64,000 nucleotides of DNA, from NCBI RefSeq assembly GCF_015708085.1, contig NZ_JADNYM010000007.1, positions 124,001 through 188,000 of the forward strand. Direction: 5' to 3'. The stretch's first letter is position 1. Every line of letters starts with the position of its first letter. Origin of the DNA: Arthrobacter terrae. GTDB lineage: Bacteria > Actinomycetota > Actinomycetes > Actinomycetales > Micrococcaceae. Below the pieces are notes generated by a model, which had not been told where the DNA came from, searched no databases, and saw only the letters and a list, made by a program, of their open reading frames with translations. This document shows positions 1 to 9,277 of this stretch, piece by piece. The translations under genes were made by a program, and so were the position numbers.

Positions 1-21
1 ATCCTTTCCAGGATCTGACGC

Positions 22-1194
22 TCACGCTAGCACGATCTGATGATATTTGGACAACAACGCCCTAACCGCGGCGAAATCAGACCAGTCCCTCTCAGTGTAG
101 AAGGAAATACCAGACTCTGCGAGACGACCGGCCAGTCCTCCGAACTGGGAACGCGGAAAATTCTGGTAGAGGGTAGGGTTAGCATTTTCATAGAAAGACA
201 TCTCCAGTTCGTTGGCACGGTCGACCACCTCAGAGGGAATGCCTGAAACTAGCTCCGCAGCCAATTCTGGACTACCGTGCTTAATTACGTAGAGAGACAG
301 AAAATCAAGCGCAAAGTTCGTGCCGAAAGAAAAGTGCGGAGTGGATCGCTTAGCCACCTTGGGATAGTCGATTTGCAGTCCGAGTCGGTTACTGACCAAC
401 TCTGTTAGAACTTGCTTCCGGTAGCGCTTTTCTTCCCCAGCTGTAGCGAGAGACTCCAAGGAGTCCCCCAATATTTGAGGGTAATGACGAGCAAGCACGA
501 CGAGCGTACCGACTTCCGTCAGCCCCAGTACAAATGGTGCATTCAAATAACCTGCAGCAGCGAAGGGAGCAAACGTATTATTTTTTGCTGCCTCTGGCGC
601 AAGCCGCAGATTATCCGCTCCGGCTTCCAAGATGCTGCCAAAAGTATGATATTCGGCACGGAAGTGGTCAGAAGCGAGTATGGCACCAATCCCCATGAAC
701 GACCATGAATTGTAACGCAATGGAGTATCCACAACATTTGTCGTCACAGTTAGCGTGTCAAAAGTATTAAAAAATCTCGATTCTCTTGCAAATCGCCCAC
801 CAAAATCCATTGACACCAATTTCGTATCTACCGGCATTAGAGCCTTGGCAGCTAATGAATCAAAGCCACCACTAAAGCTAAGTAAATGCCCACTCCGCTT
901 TCCCGGAATTTTGCACTGTACTTCCGACGACGACACACTAGCGCTCGTGAAGTGCGCAATCTCAAGCACAGTCTCAGGGTCCATTGGTAAATCAAAAAAA
1001 ATATTATCGTAACTTCTTCCACATAGCGTGGACATCGCCACGCCAATTGATTCATTTGATACAAAGATGGGTTCACTGAACTCAAACCATAAATCATAAG
1101 AGGTGTCCCGCGCCCCCCTTTCATTAATAGTTGCGCGGATAATAAGTTTGCGCCAGTCTTTAATCTCCACACGATCAAACCGAATATCTGCCAT
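22..1194 (-). CDS. PP-loop ATPase-like protein of the glycopolymer operon
   Basis: This 390-residue protein is not a family I can name. Residues 108-113 read SGGFDS, preceded by the hydrophobic LLSF. That is the ATP-binding PP-loop of the adenine nucleotide alpha-hydrolase superfamily (QueC, ThiI, asparagine synthetase C-domain, WbpG-type sugar amidotransferases), which adenylates a substrate before transfer. No signal peptide or membrane segment is visible, so it should be cytosolic. Its ATG overlaps the TGA of the upstream glycosyltransferase by one base (TGATG), which indicates translational coupling and a role in the same polysaccharide pathway. A modification of a sugar or carrier is plausible, but this is inference. 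The ORF ends 21 bases from the window edge, so the operon may continue leftwards. Base composition is visibly AT-rich compared with the genes right of 9 kb. Confidence 0.75.
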   Translation of the reverse strand: MADIRFDRVEIKDWRKLIIRATINERGARDTSYDLWFEFSEPIFVSNESIGVAMSTLCGRSYDNIFFDLPMDPETVLEIAHFTSASVSSSEVQCKIPGKRSGHLLSFSGGFDSLAAKALMPVDTKLVSMDFGGRFARESRFFNTFDTLTVTTNVVDTPLRYNSWSFMGIGAILASDHFRAEYHTFGSILEAGADNLRLAPEAAKNNTFAPFAAAGYLNAPFVLGLTEVGTLVVLARHYPQILGDSLESLATAGEEKRYRKQVLTELVSNRLGLQIDYPKVAKRSTPHFSFGTNFALDFLSLYVIKHGSPELAAELVSGIPSEVVDRANELEMSFYENANPTLYQNFPRSQFGGLAGRLAESGISFYTERDWSDFAAVRALLSKYHQIVLA

Positions 1195-3488
1195 CAGCCC
1201 GCCTCACATCCGAGTTGTCCTAAACTCGACCGTTCCACGTACCAATCCGAATGGATGGATTTTATAGTCCGGAGTGCTGATACTGAGTCTCCCACCATCG
1301 ATCGATACTCCAGCTGGCGGGAACTGAGCGGACTGCCTTCGTCCACGAGGCCCCAAATTGGTCGCCCCGACCCCAAATAGTCCGAATATTTAGACGGCAG
1401 GAACGGATTAATAGGAAGTTCCCCTGTTCGCTCAACATCATTGACGAGCAGCACATCAAAGCGCGTAGAGAGATTCAGAAACTCCAAATAGGGCCTGTAA
1501 CCTTGTGCTTTTACAATTCCGGTCAGGCCTAGCCGCTGAACCGTCTCGGAAAGATCTTTGGCCTTATTTGTAAAGACGTGCAACCGCAGCTCCTGTCGTA
1601 CTTGGACAGGAGCATTGACCAAGGCTGTCAGCACATCCATGAGACCGCGATTGTCATAGAAAGCTCCAAAATATCCAACATTCACTACTGAGCTGGAAAG
1701 TTGATAGTCCGATTGCATAACGTGGTAGCTGCGCGGAGGCGGCGTGGGATGTACTCGCACTATCGCTTTCTCCCCGACCAACCGGCGGAGCCTCTTGTCA
1801 GAAATATTGCTCAGCATGTACTCCAACTGGTTTGCATTCGTGAAGATGATTTCGTCGGCCAGTACGTAAGTGATGTGCTCACACCAGGTGAAAAGGTTGT
1901 CGGTCGCCAGCGAAGCATAGCCTTTCGAGACTATGCCTCGGTTAAATGCCTCAAACATCTCATCTCGCACGAGATCGCCCTTGCGACGTTCTCCTTTAGC
2001 ATCATGGCTGAGAGGATCGGAGAACTCAGCAGTCCATTTCACAGCCGGATGCCTCAGCTTGAATAAGGCAGCCAGAAAATGTGAGCCGGTCCACAAAACG
2101 CGGCTGTAGAGACTTTTGTAGCCACCGTTCCGAGCGTCCTGCCGATCGGCCACGCTTATGCCTTTGGCAACAAACTCCGAAATTTGCTTCCAACCAGCAA
2201 AGGAAGCGGGGGCATCGATCTCGAAGGACTTATCTATGAAACGACCCGCAATGGTCTCGATATTAGAGTCAACCCGGCGTACTTTATTCATATTGTTATA
2301 AATTACGTCGACTATTTTCCCTCGCTCAACAATTGCTTTTGATGCAACAGTGGCGCTTGTATCGGAATACGGGGCAAAACAATAACTAACCACAAGATCT
2401 TGCGCAAGATTATCGTTTATTTTTGGCCAAGGAAAGTTTCGAATCCCACTCGCGTCGATCGTCCCAATAATTCGTTCGCGCTCATTTGTGTGATCGCTGA
2501 GATACCGCTGTATGAAACCCGCCTGTGACCTGATTAATGTGGTTAACAACGCATCATTGTTGGAGCCATCCCAAGGTCGAAGGCTTTCCAAGTCTGCAAT
2601 CACGTCCAAACGCTGCTGCACTGCAAAATCGAAATCGAGCGGATGCCGGGAAATAGAATCATCACGGAGTGTCCGAAAATAAGCACCCGTTCGATCTTTG
2701 CTGCTTACCACCGCATCGAAAGCGTGTGCAGTCGCGACGGATGCCATGAAACAAATGTCTTCCCCGCTACGCAGCCCTTCCGAGTATCGCGTATGGAGTA
2801 TGGCAGCCGTAGGGAACAGCTTACAGGCGTTAAAGCCAACTAGGCTACTGGCAGCGGTCAACTTGAACGGATTACCCGCGCGGGCCAAGATCTGCTTGTT
2901 CAACGAATTTTCGGCATCTTCAAGCCCTTCCACATCCACGTTGTATATAGGTGCAATTGCAACACAATTTGGTCCGGCACTGTTTAAAAGCGCAGAGAGG
3001 AAAAGAGGTCCGACATAATCGTCGTCGTCCACGAATGTGAGGTAGCTGTAGCGCGCAGCTGCGATACCGAGGTTGCGGGCTGCGCCGGCTCCGGCTTCAG
3101 CCTGAAACAGAACACGAAGTGAATGTTCCAAATGTCGAGCTTTTAGTACTTGAGCAAGCTCAAAAGTCCCATCATCTGGGCCGTTGATGACCAAGATGAT
3201 TTCGAAGCGCTTGGGGTCCAACTCCTGGTCCATCAGCGAGCCAAGACAGGTCTCAATTCGGTCGACCCCCTGGAAGCTCGGTATAACTACAGTTACACCT
3301 GCGAGCAATCCGTCCGGATCAACGTCTACGGGCTTAGTTTGCGTCGGGGCGGTATGACGGACAAGCAGTGCAATCTCCGCGGCCCGCGCTGCCGAATTTG
3401 TAAACATTCGCGAACCGTAGTCTATGTCCTCCGTCGGATTGACCGGCAGTCGCCCAGGAAGATTGACCTCGTTGGAGATGTGCGTCAT
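1194..3488 (-). CDS. Two-domain glycosyltransferase (GT2 + GT4-like)
   Basis: At 764 residues this is far longer than a single glycosyltransferase. Residues about 65-300 form a GT2 (GT-A) domain: VTVVIPSF at the start, the AGAGAARNLG segment, and an acidic metal/nucleotide-sugar motif FVDDDD with aspartates 154-157. The C-terminal part (about 600-760) has a GT-B/GT4 look, with NVGYFGAFYDNRG near 605 followed by LPSKYSDYLGSGRPI, which resembles the donor-binding end of GT4 enzymes. It probably adds one or two sugars to a lipid-linked glycopolymer on the cytosolic membrane face. It starts with an ATG overlapping the upstream stop (ATGA) and ends at TGATG with the PP-loop gene. Donor and acceptor cannot be read from the sequence. 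Confidence 0.85.
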   Translation of the reverse strand: MTHISNEVNLPGRLPVNPTEDIDYGSRMFTNSAARAAEIALLVRHTAPTQTKPVDVDPDGLLAGVTVVIPSFQGVDRIETCLGSLMDQELDPKRFEIILVINGPDDGTFELAQVLKARHLEHSLRVLFQAEAGAGAARNLGIAAARYSYLTFVDDDDYVGPLFLSALLNSAGPNCVAIAPIYNVDVEGLEDAENSLNKQILARAGNPFKLTAASSLVGFNACKLFPTAAILHTRYSEGLRSGEDICFMASVATAHAFDAVVSSKDRTGAYFRTLRDDSISRHPLDFDFAVQQRLDVIADLESLRPWDGSNNDALLTTLIRSQAGFIQRYLSDHTNERERIIGTIDASGIRNFPWPKINDNLAQDLVVSYCFAPYSDTSATVASKAIVERGKIVDVIYNNMNKVRRVDSNIETIAGRFIDKSFEIDAPASFAGWKQISEFVAKGISVADRQDARNGGYKSLYSRVLWTGSHFLAALFKLRHPAVKWTAEFSDPLSHDAKGERRKGDLVRDEMFEAFNRGIVSKGYASLATDNLFTWCEHITYVLADEIIFTNANQLEYMLSNISDKRLRRLVGEKAIVRVHPTPPPRSYHVMQSDYQLSSSVVNVGYFGAFYDNRGLMDVLTALVNAPVQVRQELRLHVFTNKAKDLSETVQRLGLTGIVKAQGYRPYLEFLNLSTRFDVLLVNDVERTGELPINPFLPSKYSDYLGSGRPIWGLVDEGSPLSSRQLEYRSMVGDSVSALRTIKSIHSDWYVERSSLGQLGCEAG

Positions 3489-4333
3489 GATTTTGGCTCC
3501 TTTAGCTCGTTGCTGGCGGGCGCGTCAAAGCGCTTACGGTCCCACAGCTTCAGCGTTAGCCGGCCGAGTCTCGATCCAGCGAGCGAATTGTACTTTCGCT
3601 CAAGGGCGTCGTGGCGGCGCTTCAGTAAAATAAGTTCGTTCTCTAGTTGCACTGCCTCTGGAGGGCCCGGCAACTCAGATGAATGCGGGACTGCATCCAT
3701 AGTTGGTCCCAGCGTTTGAAGCAAATTCAGGTGTCTTAATCTAAGCTCATTTAGAAGACGGCTGGCGGAGCTAAGGTCCCCGTGGGAGGGGCACTCGGCT
3801 GCGCCCTGCTCATGGACAGCGGAGAGAGCCGCACTGTGCACTCCTACCCGTATGCCTGCACGGAAGCTTTCCGCGTCATACCCCTCGTCAAGGAACTGGT
3901 TTCCCTCAGTGCCATGATTGTTCCGAGCAGTGACTAAAAGTGCGGCCTCTCTTAGACCACCGAACCCACAGACAAGACTCCCCTCAGGCAGGTCGACGGT
4001 CTGTAGGACATCTAGTGATTGAATAACTGGCAGGCCGAAAGCCCAGATGAGGTGGCAATTGAAATTTATAAGACCATCAGCGACTAGCTTCCTAGCTAAA
4101 TTCAGACCAGACGGAACTACAAGGCAGGCATCAGCAGCCACAAATCCTGACGCGAGGAACTCTTCTGCGCTGTGGACGAGAATCAGATCTGAATCCAGGG
4201 TCTGTAGCTCGGCCCGCGAGACGGACGCACCGACGATGGCAATAATAGTTTTGCCCAATTCCATGTCTGCGAGGACTTCCACCGAACGGCTGAACCCGAC
4301 AGTTCCTTGCTCCTGGGCAATATATGAAGTCAT
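3485..4333 (-). CDS. Coiled-coil protein of glycosyltransferase operon, unknown function
   Basis: I do not recognise this 282-residue protein. The N-terminal two thirds look like an alpha/beta fold with hydrophobic strands such as TIIAIVGAS and ACLVVPSG. The C-terminus (about 228-262) is a heptad-like coiled coil containing LENELILLKRRHDALERKY. It then ends in a basic SRLGRLTLKLWDRKR segment, which resembles the short coiled-coil tail often found at the end of large actinobacterial glycosyltransferases. It overlaps the wecC stop and the next glycosyltransferase start by four bases each (ATGA), so it is translated as part of the operon. It may be a scaffold or accessory for the glycosyltransferases; that role is inference. 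No signal peptide is seen. Confidence 0.7.
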   Translation of the reverse strand: MTSYIAQEQGTVGFSRSVEVLADMELGKTIIAIVGASVSRAELQTLDSDLILVHSAEEFLASGFVAADACLVVPSGLNLARKLVADGLINFNCHLIWAFGLPVIQSLDVLQTVDLPEGSLVCGFGGLREAALLVTARNNHGTEGNQFLDEGYDAESFRAGIRVGVHSAALSAVHEQGAAECPSHGDLSSASRLLNELRLRHLNLLQTLGPTMDAVPHSSELPGPPEAVQLENELILLKRRHDALERKYNSLAGSRLGRLTLKLWDRKRFDAPASNELKEPKS

Positions 4334-5601
4334 GCGTCGACTGCTCCCCGAGTATCAATTATGCACTTGCCACTAAGCAGTTCCGCCGGCAATGCTTTAA
4401 CCTGATCATGGTCCACTAGCACCACCACCACTCCAGAGCGGCAGACAGAGTCTTCAATACTTGTCAAAGCCACGTTGCTATATTCCGCCAACTGGGCGGG
4501 TAACTGGTCAACGTGCGGTTCTGCTATGTTAATCCTTCGTCCAGGGAGACCATTAGCTAACCGGGCTGCAATCTCGATGGCTGGGGATTCCCGCAGATCG
4601 TCAATGTTCGCCTTAAACGCGAGCCCGAGCACGGACAGCTCGATATTTATGGGCAGCGTCGCCAATTCCTTAATAACCTTGTTGTAAACCCAGCCCGGCT
4701 TGGCATCGTTCACTTCGCGTGCGGTCCGGATGAGCCGGGCTTCATCGGGAGCAGCGGCGACAATGAACCACGGGTCCACCGCGATACAATGCCCTCCCAC
4801 GCCGGGACCGGGCTGCAATATATTGACCCGTGGATGATGGTTTGCAAGCCTTATCAACTCCCAGACGTCGATGTTGAGCTTGTCGCTGATCACGGACAGT
4901 TCATTGGCGAAAGCAATGTTGACATCCCGATAGGAATTTTCCACCAGCTTTGCCATCTCTGCTGTGACAGCGTCTGTGATAAGGATTTGGCCCTGGCAGA
5001 AGGTGGCGTACAGGTCTCGGGCCATTTCTGCAGCCTCTGGAGTAATTCCGCCGACAATCCTGTCGTTGGTAACCAACTCGATCATGACTTTGCCGGGAAG
5101 TACGCGTTCCGGACAGTGCGCCAACATAATCGCCGGTTTACCTCCTGAACCATCCAGGCTTAAATCTGGGCGGAGATGAATCAGGTAATCCGCCAAATGA
5201 TGCGTAGCACGCGGTGGGGAGGTGGATTCGAGAATGATCAACTCACCTCCCTGTAATACAGGAGCAATCCCACGCGCGGCTGCCTCGATGTAGCTCAGGT
5301 CTGCCGTGTGGTCTTCCTTGAACGGCGTAGGTACTGCCACGATGAAAGCGTCGGCTGCCGGTGTCGCCGTCGACGCTTTCAGGCTTCCGTTGCTAACTGC
5401 GCCTGCAACATGTATGCCGAGATCCGGCTCGACGAAAGGGACCCTCCCCTCGTTGACAGCATCAACTGTGCGTTGGTTCACGTCAACTCCGATTACCTGG
5501 AGCCCATTTGTAGCCAAAATTGCAGCTGTCGGCAACCCGATGTACCCGAGCCCCACAACGGCTACCGTCGAGATATTCCGCATTTCCTTACACCCTGTCA
5601 T
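4330..5601 (-). CDS. wecC: UDP-N-acetyl-D-mannosamine dehydrogenase
   Basis: This enzyme oxidises UDP-ManNAc with NAD+ to UDP-ManNAcA, an activated uronic acid for surface polysaccharide. The 423-residue length fits WecC. The Rossmann motif VGLGYIGLPTA lies at the N-terminus, NSYRDVNIAFANEL and HHPRVNILQPGPG are typical of WecC rather than UDP-glucose dehydrogenase, and the catalytic cysteine sits in GGHC (C272 counted from the first start). The ATG at 5601 overlaps the upstream stop (ATGA). A second in-frame ATG at 5583 starts closer to the conserved fold but has poor SD spacing. No UDP-GlcNAc 2-epimerase (wecB) is in the window, so UDP-ManNAc must come from elsewhere. The exported polymer therefore probably contains ManNAcA. 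Confidence 0.92.
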   Translation of the reverse strand: MTGCKEMRNISTVAVVGLGYIGLPTAAILATNGLQVIGVDVNQRTVDAVNEGRVPFVEPDLGIHVAGAVSNGSLKASTATPAADAFIVAVPTPFKEDHTADLSYIEAAARGIAPVLQGGELIILESTSPPRATHHLADYLIHLRPDLSLDGSGGKPAIMLAHCPERVLPGKVMIELVTNDRIVGGITPEAAEMARDLYATFCQGQILITDAVTAEMAKLVENSYRDVNIAFANELSVISDKLNIDVWELIRLANHHPRVNILQPGPGVGGHCIAVDPWFIVAAAPDEARLIRTAREVNDAKPGWVYNKVIKELATLPINIELSVLGLAFKANIDDLRESPAIEIAARLANGLPGRRINIAEPHVDQLPAQLAEYSNVALTSIEDSVCRSGVVVVLVDHDQVKALPAELLSGKCIIDTRGAVDA

Positions 5602-7505
5602 ATTGTTACGTGTTCCTCAGGTCTACCAAAGAACCTTACTTGCCCAGATGCGACTAGTTCATCATCCGAAATTTTCCATGTGTGATCCAATCCGCTTCTT
5701 TCTTGAAAATAGTTGAAACGGTCAGCCGAATAGATAGTACCTGCGGCGCTGATGATATCTTCGAGGAAGGCGCTATCTTCACCACTTCCCAGAGAGCGAA
5801 ACGGAACATCTAGAAATACCTGCCTATTTCCCATGATCGTCGGACCCATTATCATTCGAGTAAAGCGATGCTCTTTATGCGGAAACCGTAAAATCGTGAT
5901 ATTGCGACGAGCCAAATACATATAGTGCGCCTGCTTGCCGACAATCGTTGAATCGGAAAATTTCAAGGCATGTAGCTGATCGCGGATGTAGCTCGGACCG
6001 TAGTAGTCGTCGTCATCCATTTTAGTAAGCACTTCGCCAGACGATGCTCGTGCGCACAAGTTGAGGCATTCGCCCAAGGGCGTAGAGGCCGCCGCACTCA
6101 AAAGACATACTGAGTCGACGTCATGCCGCTTCATGAGGTGATCTAGCTCGCTCTGCTCCAGAACAAAACCGTGAGTGAGTAGTACGAGTTCGACCTCGAC
6201 GTTGCGCTGAGAAGCGATTGCAGCGAAAATTGAGTCCAACTGGTGCGGGCGTATGGTACTCACCAGAGCGCTGACCGTTGGTGTTCTCACCGGATGCGAA
6301 CGGCCGGGCAACGCCATGGCAATGACTGCTTCGGCACGATGGGCATAAGTATTCTCGTCCCAAATTCTCCGTTGCGCCTTATGCACTACGCGATCGTTCA
6401 ACTCAGGGCTTTTAATCAACGCCTGAAGGAGGTGACCCGTTTGCTCGGCGGTTTCCGTGACCATGACCTCGTCGTCAGCAAAAAAAGTTGAAACGGCCGC
6501 GCTGTGGGTAGTGATTACGGGAGTTCCCGAGGCCGTTATCTCAAAGATTCTGCGCGCACACATGCTTGGCGACTCAACTACAGAATTGACGTTTAGAAAA
6601 ACTTTGTAGGCTTTATAGGCGGTGAGCATCTGCAAGTAGGTCAGCGATCCCACCACTGCGGAGCTCAGGGGGGCCGGGAACTGGTAGTTGGGATCTCCTC
6701 CGAGCTCCCGGGAAAAGATCTCCAAACCCGTCGCTAGCCGAGGGCTCGCCATCATGGCTCCCCCTAAGATCATGTCCATCTGTACCCTACGTTCGGGGTA
6801 TTTGTGAGCAAAGTACATCCCCGCGAACGCTACGTCCCTGAAGTGCCATCCGTGCCGAGGCCTGATGGGGTTATGAACGGTTGGCTGCGCAGCGAAGGGC
6901 AGAACGCCGATGTTGGCGTGTCCCAGATCCCGCTTATAGTCGGCCAGTCTGTTAACATCTGAGGTAAACACGTGGTCAAACATGCGAGCGGCAGGCAGGA
7001 AATCTCCGTAGTGTGGAGGGTCTTCTTTGTTCCAAAAAACTGTGGGAATTCCCTTATCACGGCACCAAGATACAAGTTCTGAGAACTGCGTTTTTGGACC
7101 CGAGGCCCCTGTCAACTGGTACTTCCAAGCCCCCCCATTTCCGCTCCAGGCGGATTCAACGAAGAGCAGGTCCACTGACTGTGCCGATAATTGGCTGCGC
7201 CAATCCTCGAGGGTGAGGCGAACCTGCTGCCACTCGTATCTAAGAGCTACGTCCGAAAAGTCGTCCAAAATCACAGCGGCAGTTATGTCTTTTCGCCTAG
7301 GGATTCGAACGGGCAATGCGACCGGTGCGAAGGACAGGCGCTTTTTCTTGCCGCGACCTGACCAGCAAGCTTCCGCCCCTCGAATGTTATCCGGGGTGCG
7401 AAAGCCTGCTTCCGCCCTCAGTCTTCGTCGCCAGATTTTGACTTGACCAAGGCCTCCACTGCGCAGGTGCCACAGGGCAGTCCGCAACTCCGCGACTTTA
7501 TGCAT
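5598..7505 (-). CDS. Large glycosyltransferase: CgeB-like domain plus GT2-like domain
   Basis: With the chosen start the protein has 635 residues. The first about 370 residues resemble the CgeB/DUF3880-type GT-B glycosyltransferases: a WNKEDPPHYGDF segment, then FTSDVNR, then RRIFEITASGTPVIT near the donor site. The remainder is a GT2-like module with TKMDDDDYYGPSY, where the acidic run is the likely metal site. Both modules together suggest a bifunctional or polymerising enzyme acting on the cytosolic glycan before export. The ATG at 7505 lies eight bases inside the ABC ATPase gene and has a GAGG SD about ten bases upstream. A start at 7565 would overlap the upstream gene by 68 bases and is less likely. 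It ends in an ATGA overlap with wecC. Confidence 0.85.
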   Translation of the reverse strand: MHKVAELRTALWHLRSGGLGQVKIWRRRLRAEAGFRTPDNIRGAEACWSGRGKKKRLSFAPVALPVRIPRRKDITAAVILDDFSDVALRYEWQQVRLTLEDWRSQLSAQSVDLLFVESAWSGNGGAWKYQLTGASGPKTQFSELVSWCRDKGIPTVFWNKEDPPHYGDFLPAARMFDHVFTSDVNRLADYKRDLGHANIGVLPFAAQPTVHNPIRPRHGWHFRDVAFAGMYFAHKYPERRVQMDMILGGAMMASPRLATGLEIFSRELGGDPNYQFPAPLSSAVVGSLTYLQMLTAYKAYKVFLNVNSVVESPSMCARRIFEITASGTPVITTHSAAVSTFFADDEVMVTETAEQTGHLLQALIKSPELNDRVVHKAQRRIWDENTYAHRAEAVIAMALPGRSHPVRTPTVSALVSTIRPHQLDSIFAAIASQRNVEVELVLLTHGFVLEQSELDHLMKRHDVDSVCLLSAAASTPLGECLNLCARASSGEVLTKMDDDDYYGPSYIRDQLHALKFSDSTIVGKQAHYMYLARRNITILRFPHKEHRFTRMIMGPTIMGNRQVFLDVPFRSLGSGEDSAFLEDIISAAGTIYSADRFNYFQERSGLDHTWKISDDELVASGQVRFFGRPEEHVTI

Positions 7506-8403
7506 GTCCGTTAGCCTCACTCTTCCGGAGTCCAGGAACGCGTTCCATGACCTCGGTGACAACAAGATTTGCCCGCGATTCCTCCAGGATCTTCGAGGCG
7601 GAAACGTTGTTGCCCTTGGAGAGGTGTCGGGTGAAGTCCCTATAGGCCTTGGTTACCTTCTGGGGCGGACCGTCCATAATCAAGTCGCCCTTGTCCAGCC
7701 AGATGGCCCGAGTGCACATTTCTGTGATTGTCTCCACGCTGTGGCTCACCAGCAGAACGCAACCGGCCTTCTCCCGCAGTTCGTCCATCCGACGCTTGCT
7801 CCGATCCGCAAACTGTGCGTCCCCCGTATTTAGCGCCTCGTCCACCAGCAGAATCTCCGGATCCACACTTGCTGCAATGGCGAATCGCAGCCGTGAGGAC
7901 ATCCCCGAGGAATACGACTTCATCGGCAAGTGAATGGATTTCTCTAGTCCCGACAGTTCAACGATGGTGTCAAAACTATGGTCGATCTCGTCACGACTCA
8001 GTCCCATTGCCAGACAGCCCAAAACCACGTTCTGGTCTCCGGAAAGGTCAGGCACTAAAGCCGCATTGACCCCGAGCATGATGGGGGTGCTCGAGGCGTA
8101 GACCGCGCCGCTGCTAGGCCTGATCTGGCCACTCACCAGCTTCATCAAGGTGCTCTTGCCGGAGCCATTGCGACCGATCACGCCTAGGGATTCGCCGCGA
8201 CCCACTACCAATGACAGCTCATTGAGAGCTTTGACCGTGACGAGGTTAGAACGAGGTGACCTCCTGCGCGACAGCCACAGATGTCCGCGGGTGTTCGTCT
8301 GAACTGGCAGTTCCGTAGAGGCTACGCGATAGCGCATGGCCACTCGATCCACGGCCACGCAAGGGGAACCTTCCGCGTACATCACTTGCTCATCCACGGA
8401 CAT
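7498..8403 (-). CDS. Polysaccharide ABC exporter, ATP-binding subunit (Wzt/TagH-like)
   Basis: This is the cytosolic ATPase of an ABC-2 exporter for lipid-linked glycopolymer. Walker A reads GRNGSGKST, the signature is YSSGMSSRLRFA, Walker B is ILLVDEAL, and the switch histidine lies in LLVSHS. The NTDAQF-like GDAQFADRSKRR that follows is typical of the Wzt/TagH subfamily. It has 301 residues with no long C-terminal carbohydrate-binding domain, so recognition of a modified polymer end, as in long Wzt proteins, is not expected. The ATG at 8403 has a strong SD (GAGAGGA, five bases away) and overlaps the permease gene by 14 bases. An earlier start at 8433 is possible. The partner permease lies directly upstream. 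Confidence 0.93.
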   Translation of the reverse strand: MSVDEQVMYAEGSPCVAVDRVAMRYRVASTELPVQTNTRGHLWLSRRRSPRSNLVTVKALNELSLVVGRGESLGVIGRNGSGKSTLMKLVSGQIRPSSGAVYASSTPIMLGVNAALVPDLSGDQNVVLGCLAMGLSRDEIDHSFDTIVELSGLEKSIHLPMKSYSSGMSSRLRFAIAASVDPEILLVDEALNTGDAQFADRSKRRMDELREKAGCVLLVSHSVETITEMCTRAIWLDKGDLIMDGPPQKVTKAYRDFTRHLSKGNNVSASKILEESRANLVVTEVMERVPGLRKSEANGHA

Positions 8404-9277
8404 AGGATTCCTCTCCCTTCCAGAAGAAGACAATCCCTACGCCTAGGGCACCCAGCGCCCACAACGACAGAGCAGCCCACGACTGCCACAGCGGGACCCT
8501 ACCGTATAGAACGCAGTCACGGACGATGTCAATCACGATGAATATCGGGTTCATCCTCATCATGGTGAGGATGAACGGATGGTCGATGAACCTCTCATAG
8601 GAATAGAACACCGCAGAACCATACATAACAGCCCGCAGTGCTAATGGCAGCAAATGGGTGACGTCATGGACCTTGGCAATCACCCGGGCCAAAATCAGAC
8701 CGATGCCAAGATTGAAGACGAATTGCAGGACCACCACAGGAATCAACAACAACCACAGCCATGAAATCGTTTCCGCAGGCGGTGCTACGAGCACGATTAG
8801 GAGCATGGCAATGAGCAGTGGCACGTTGGCCATCAGCTCACGCAGATTCACACCAATTGGTAGCGCCGCCCTGGGAAAGTTAAAGGCTTGAATGATTGAC
8901 TTGCTTTGTTGGATGGATCGAGCACCATTAGTGATGGAGCCTGCGCTGAGCTGGAACATGAAGATACCAATAACCAAGTAACCAATGAAGTTCGTGATAC
9001 CGCCGCTTGTATGCAGCAGCAATCCAAAAATCAGGTAGTAAGTAAGCCCATTGAAAACCGGGTTCAGCAACAGCCACGCGCTGCCGAGCTTGTCACGTCG
9101 GGTTCCGCTTTGCACACGGGCACGAGCGTCGTAGAAGATGAACTGCCGGAAATCCCACAGCTGTACCAGGTAGTCCAAAAATCCTGGGCGCGCACCAACA
9201 CGAGTCAGCTTGCCCATATCCACGGAAAGGTGAACCACAGCTGCCGGTTCCGGCAGGGCTGTTTGTTTTGTGGACAC
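8390..9277 (-). CDS. Polysaccharide ABC exporter, permease (Wzm/TagG-like)
   Basis: This is the membrane subunit of an ABC-2 type glycopolymer exporter, with six hydrophobic segments. The N-terminal cytosolic stretch LWDFRQFIFYDARARVQSG and the LGSAWLLLNP motif are typical of Wzm/TagG permeases. The start is best placed at GTG 9277, which shares a base with the upstream TAG and is preceded by GAGGAAGG at ideal spacing, giving 295 residues. The ATG at 9337 would overlap the upstream gene by 61 bases. With the ATPase encoded next it would flip and export lipid-linked polymer across the cytoplasmic membrane. Substrate is inferred from the surrounding glycosyltransferases and wecC. Confidence 0.92.
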   Translation of the reverse strand: MSTKQTALPEPAAVVHLSVDMGKLTRVGARPGFLDYLVQLWDFRQFIFYDARARVQSGTRRDKLGSAWLLLNPVFNGLTYYLIFGLLLHTSGGITNFIGYLVIGIFMFQLSAGSITNGARSIQQSKSIIQAFNFPRAALPIGVNLRELMANVPLLIAMLLIVLVAPPAETISWLWLLLIPVVVLQFVFNLGIGLILARVIAKVHDVTHLLPLALRAVMYGSAVFYSYERFIDHPFILTMMRMNPIFIVIDIVRDCVLYGRVPLWQSWAALSLWALGALGVGIVFFWKGEESYVRG

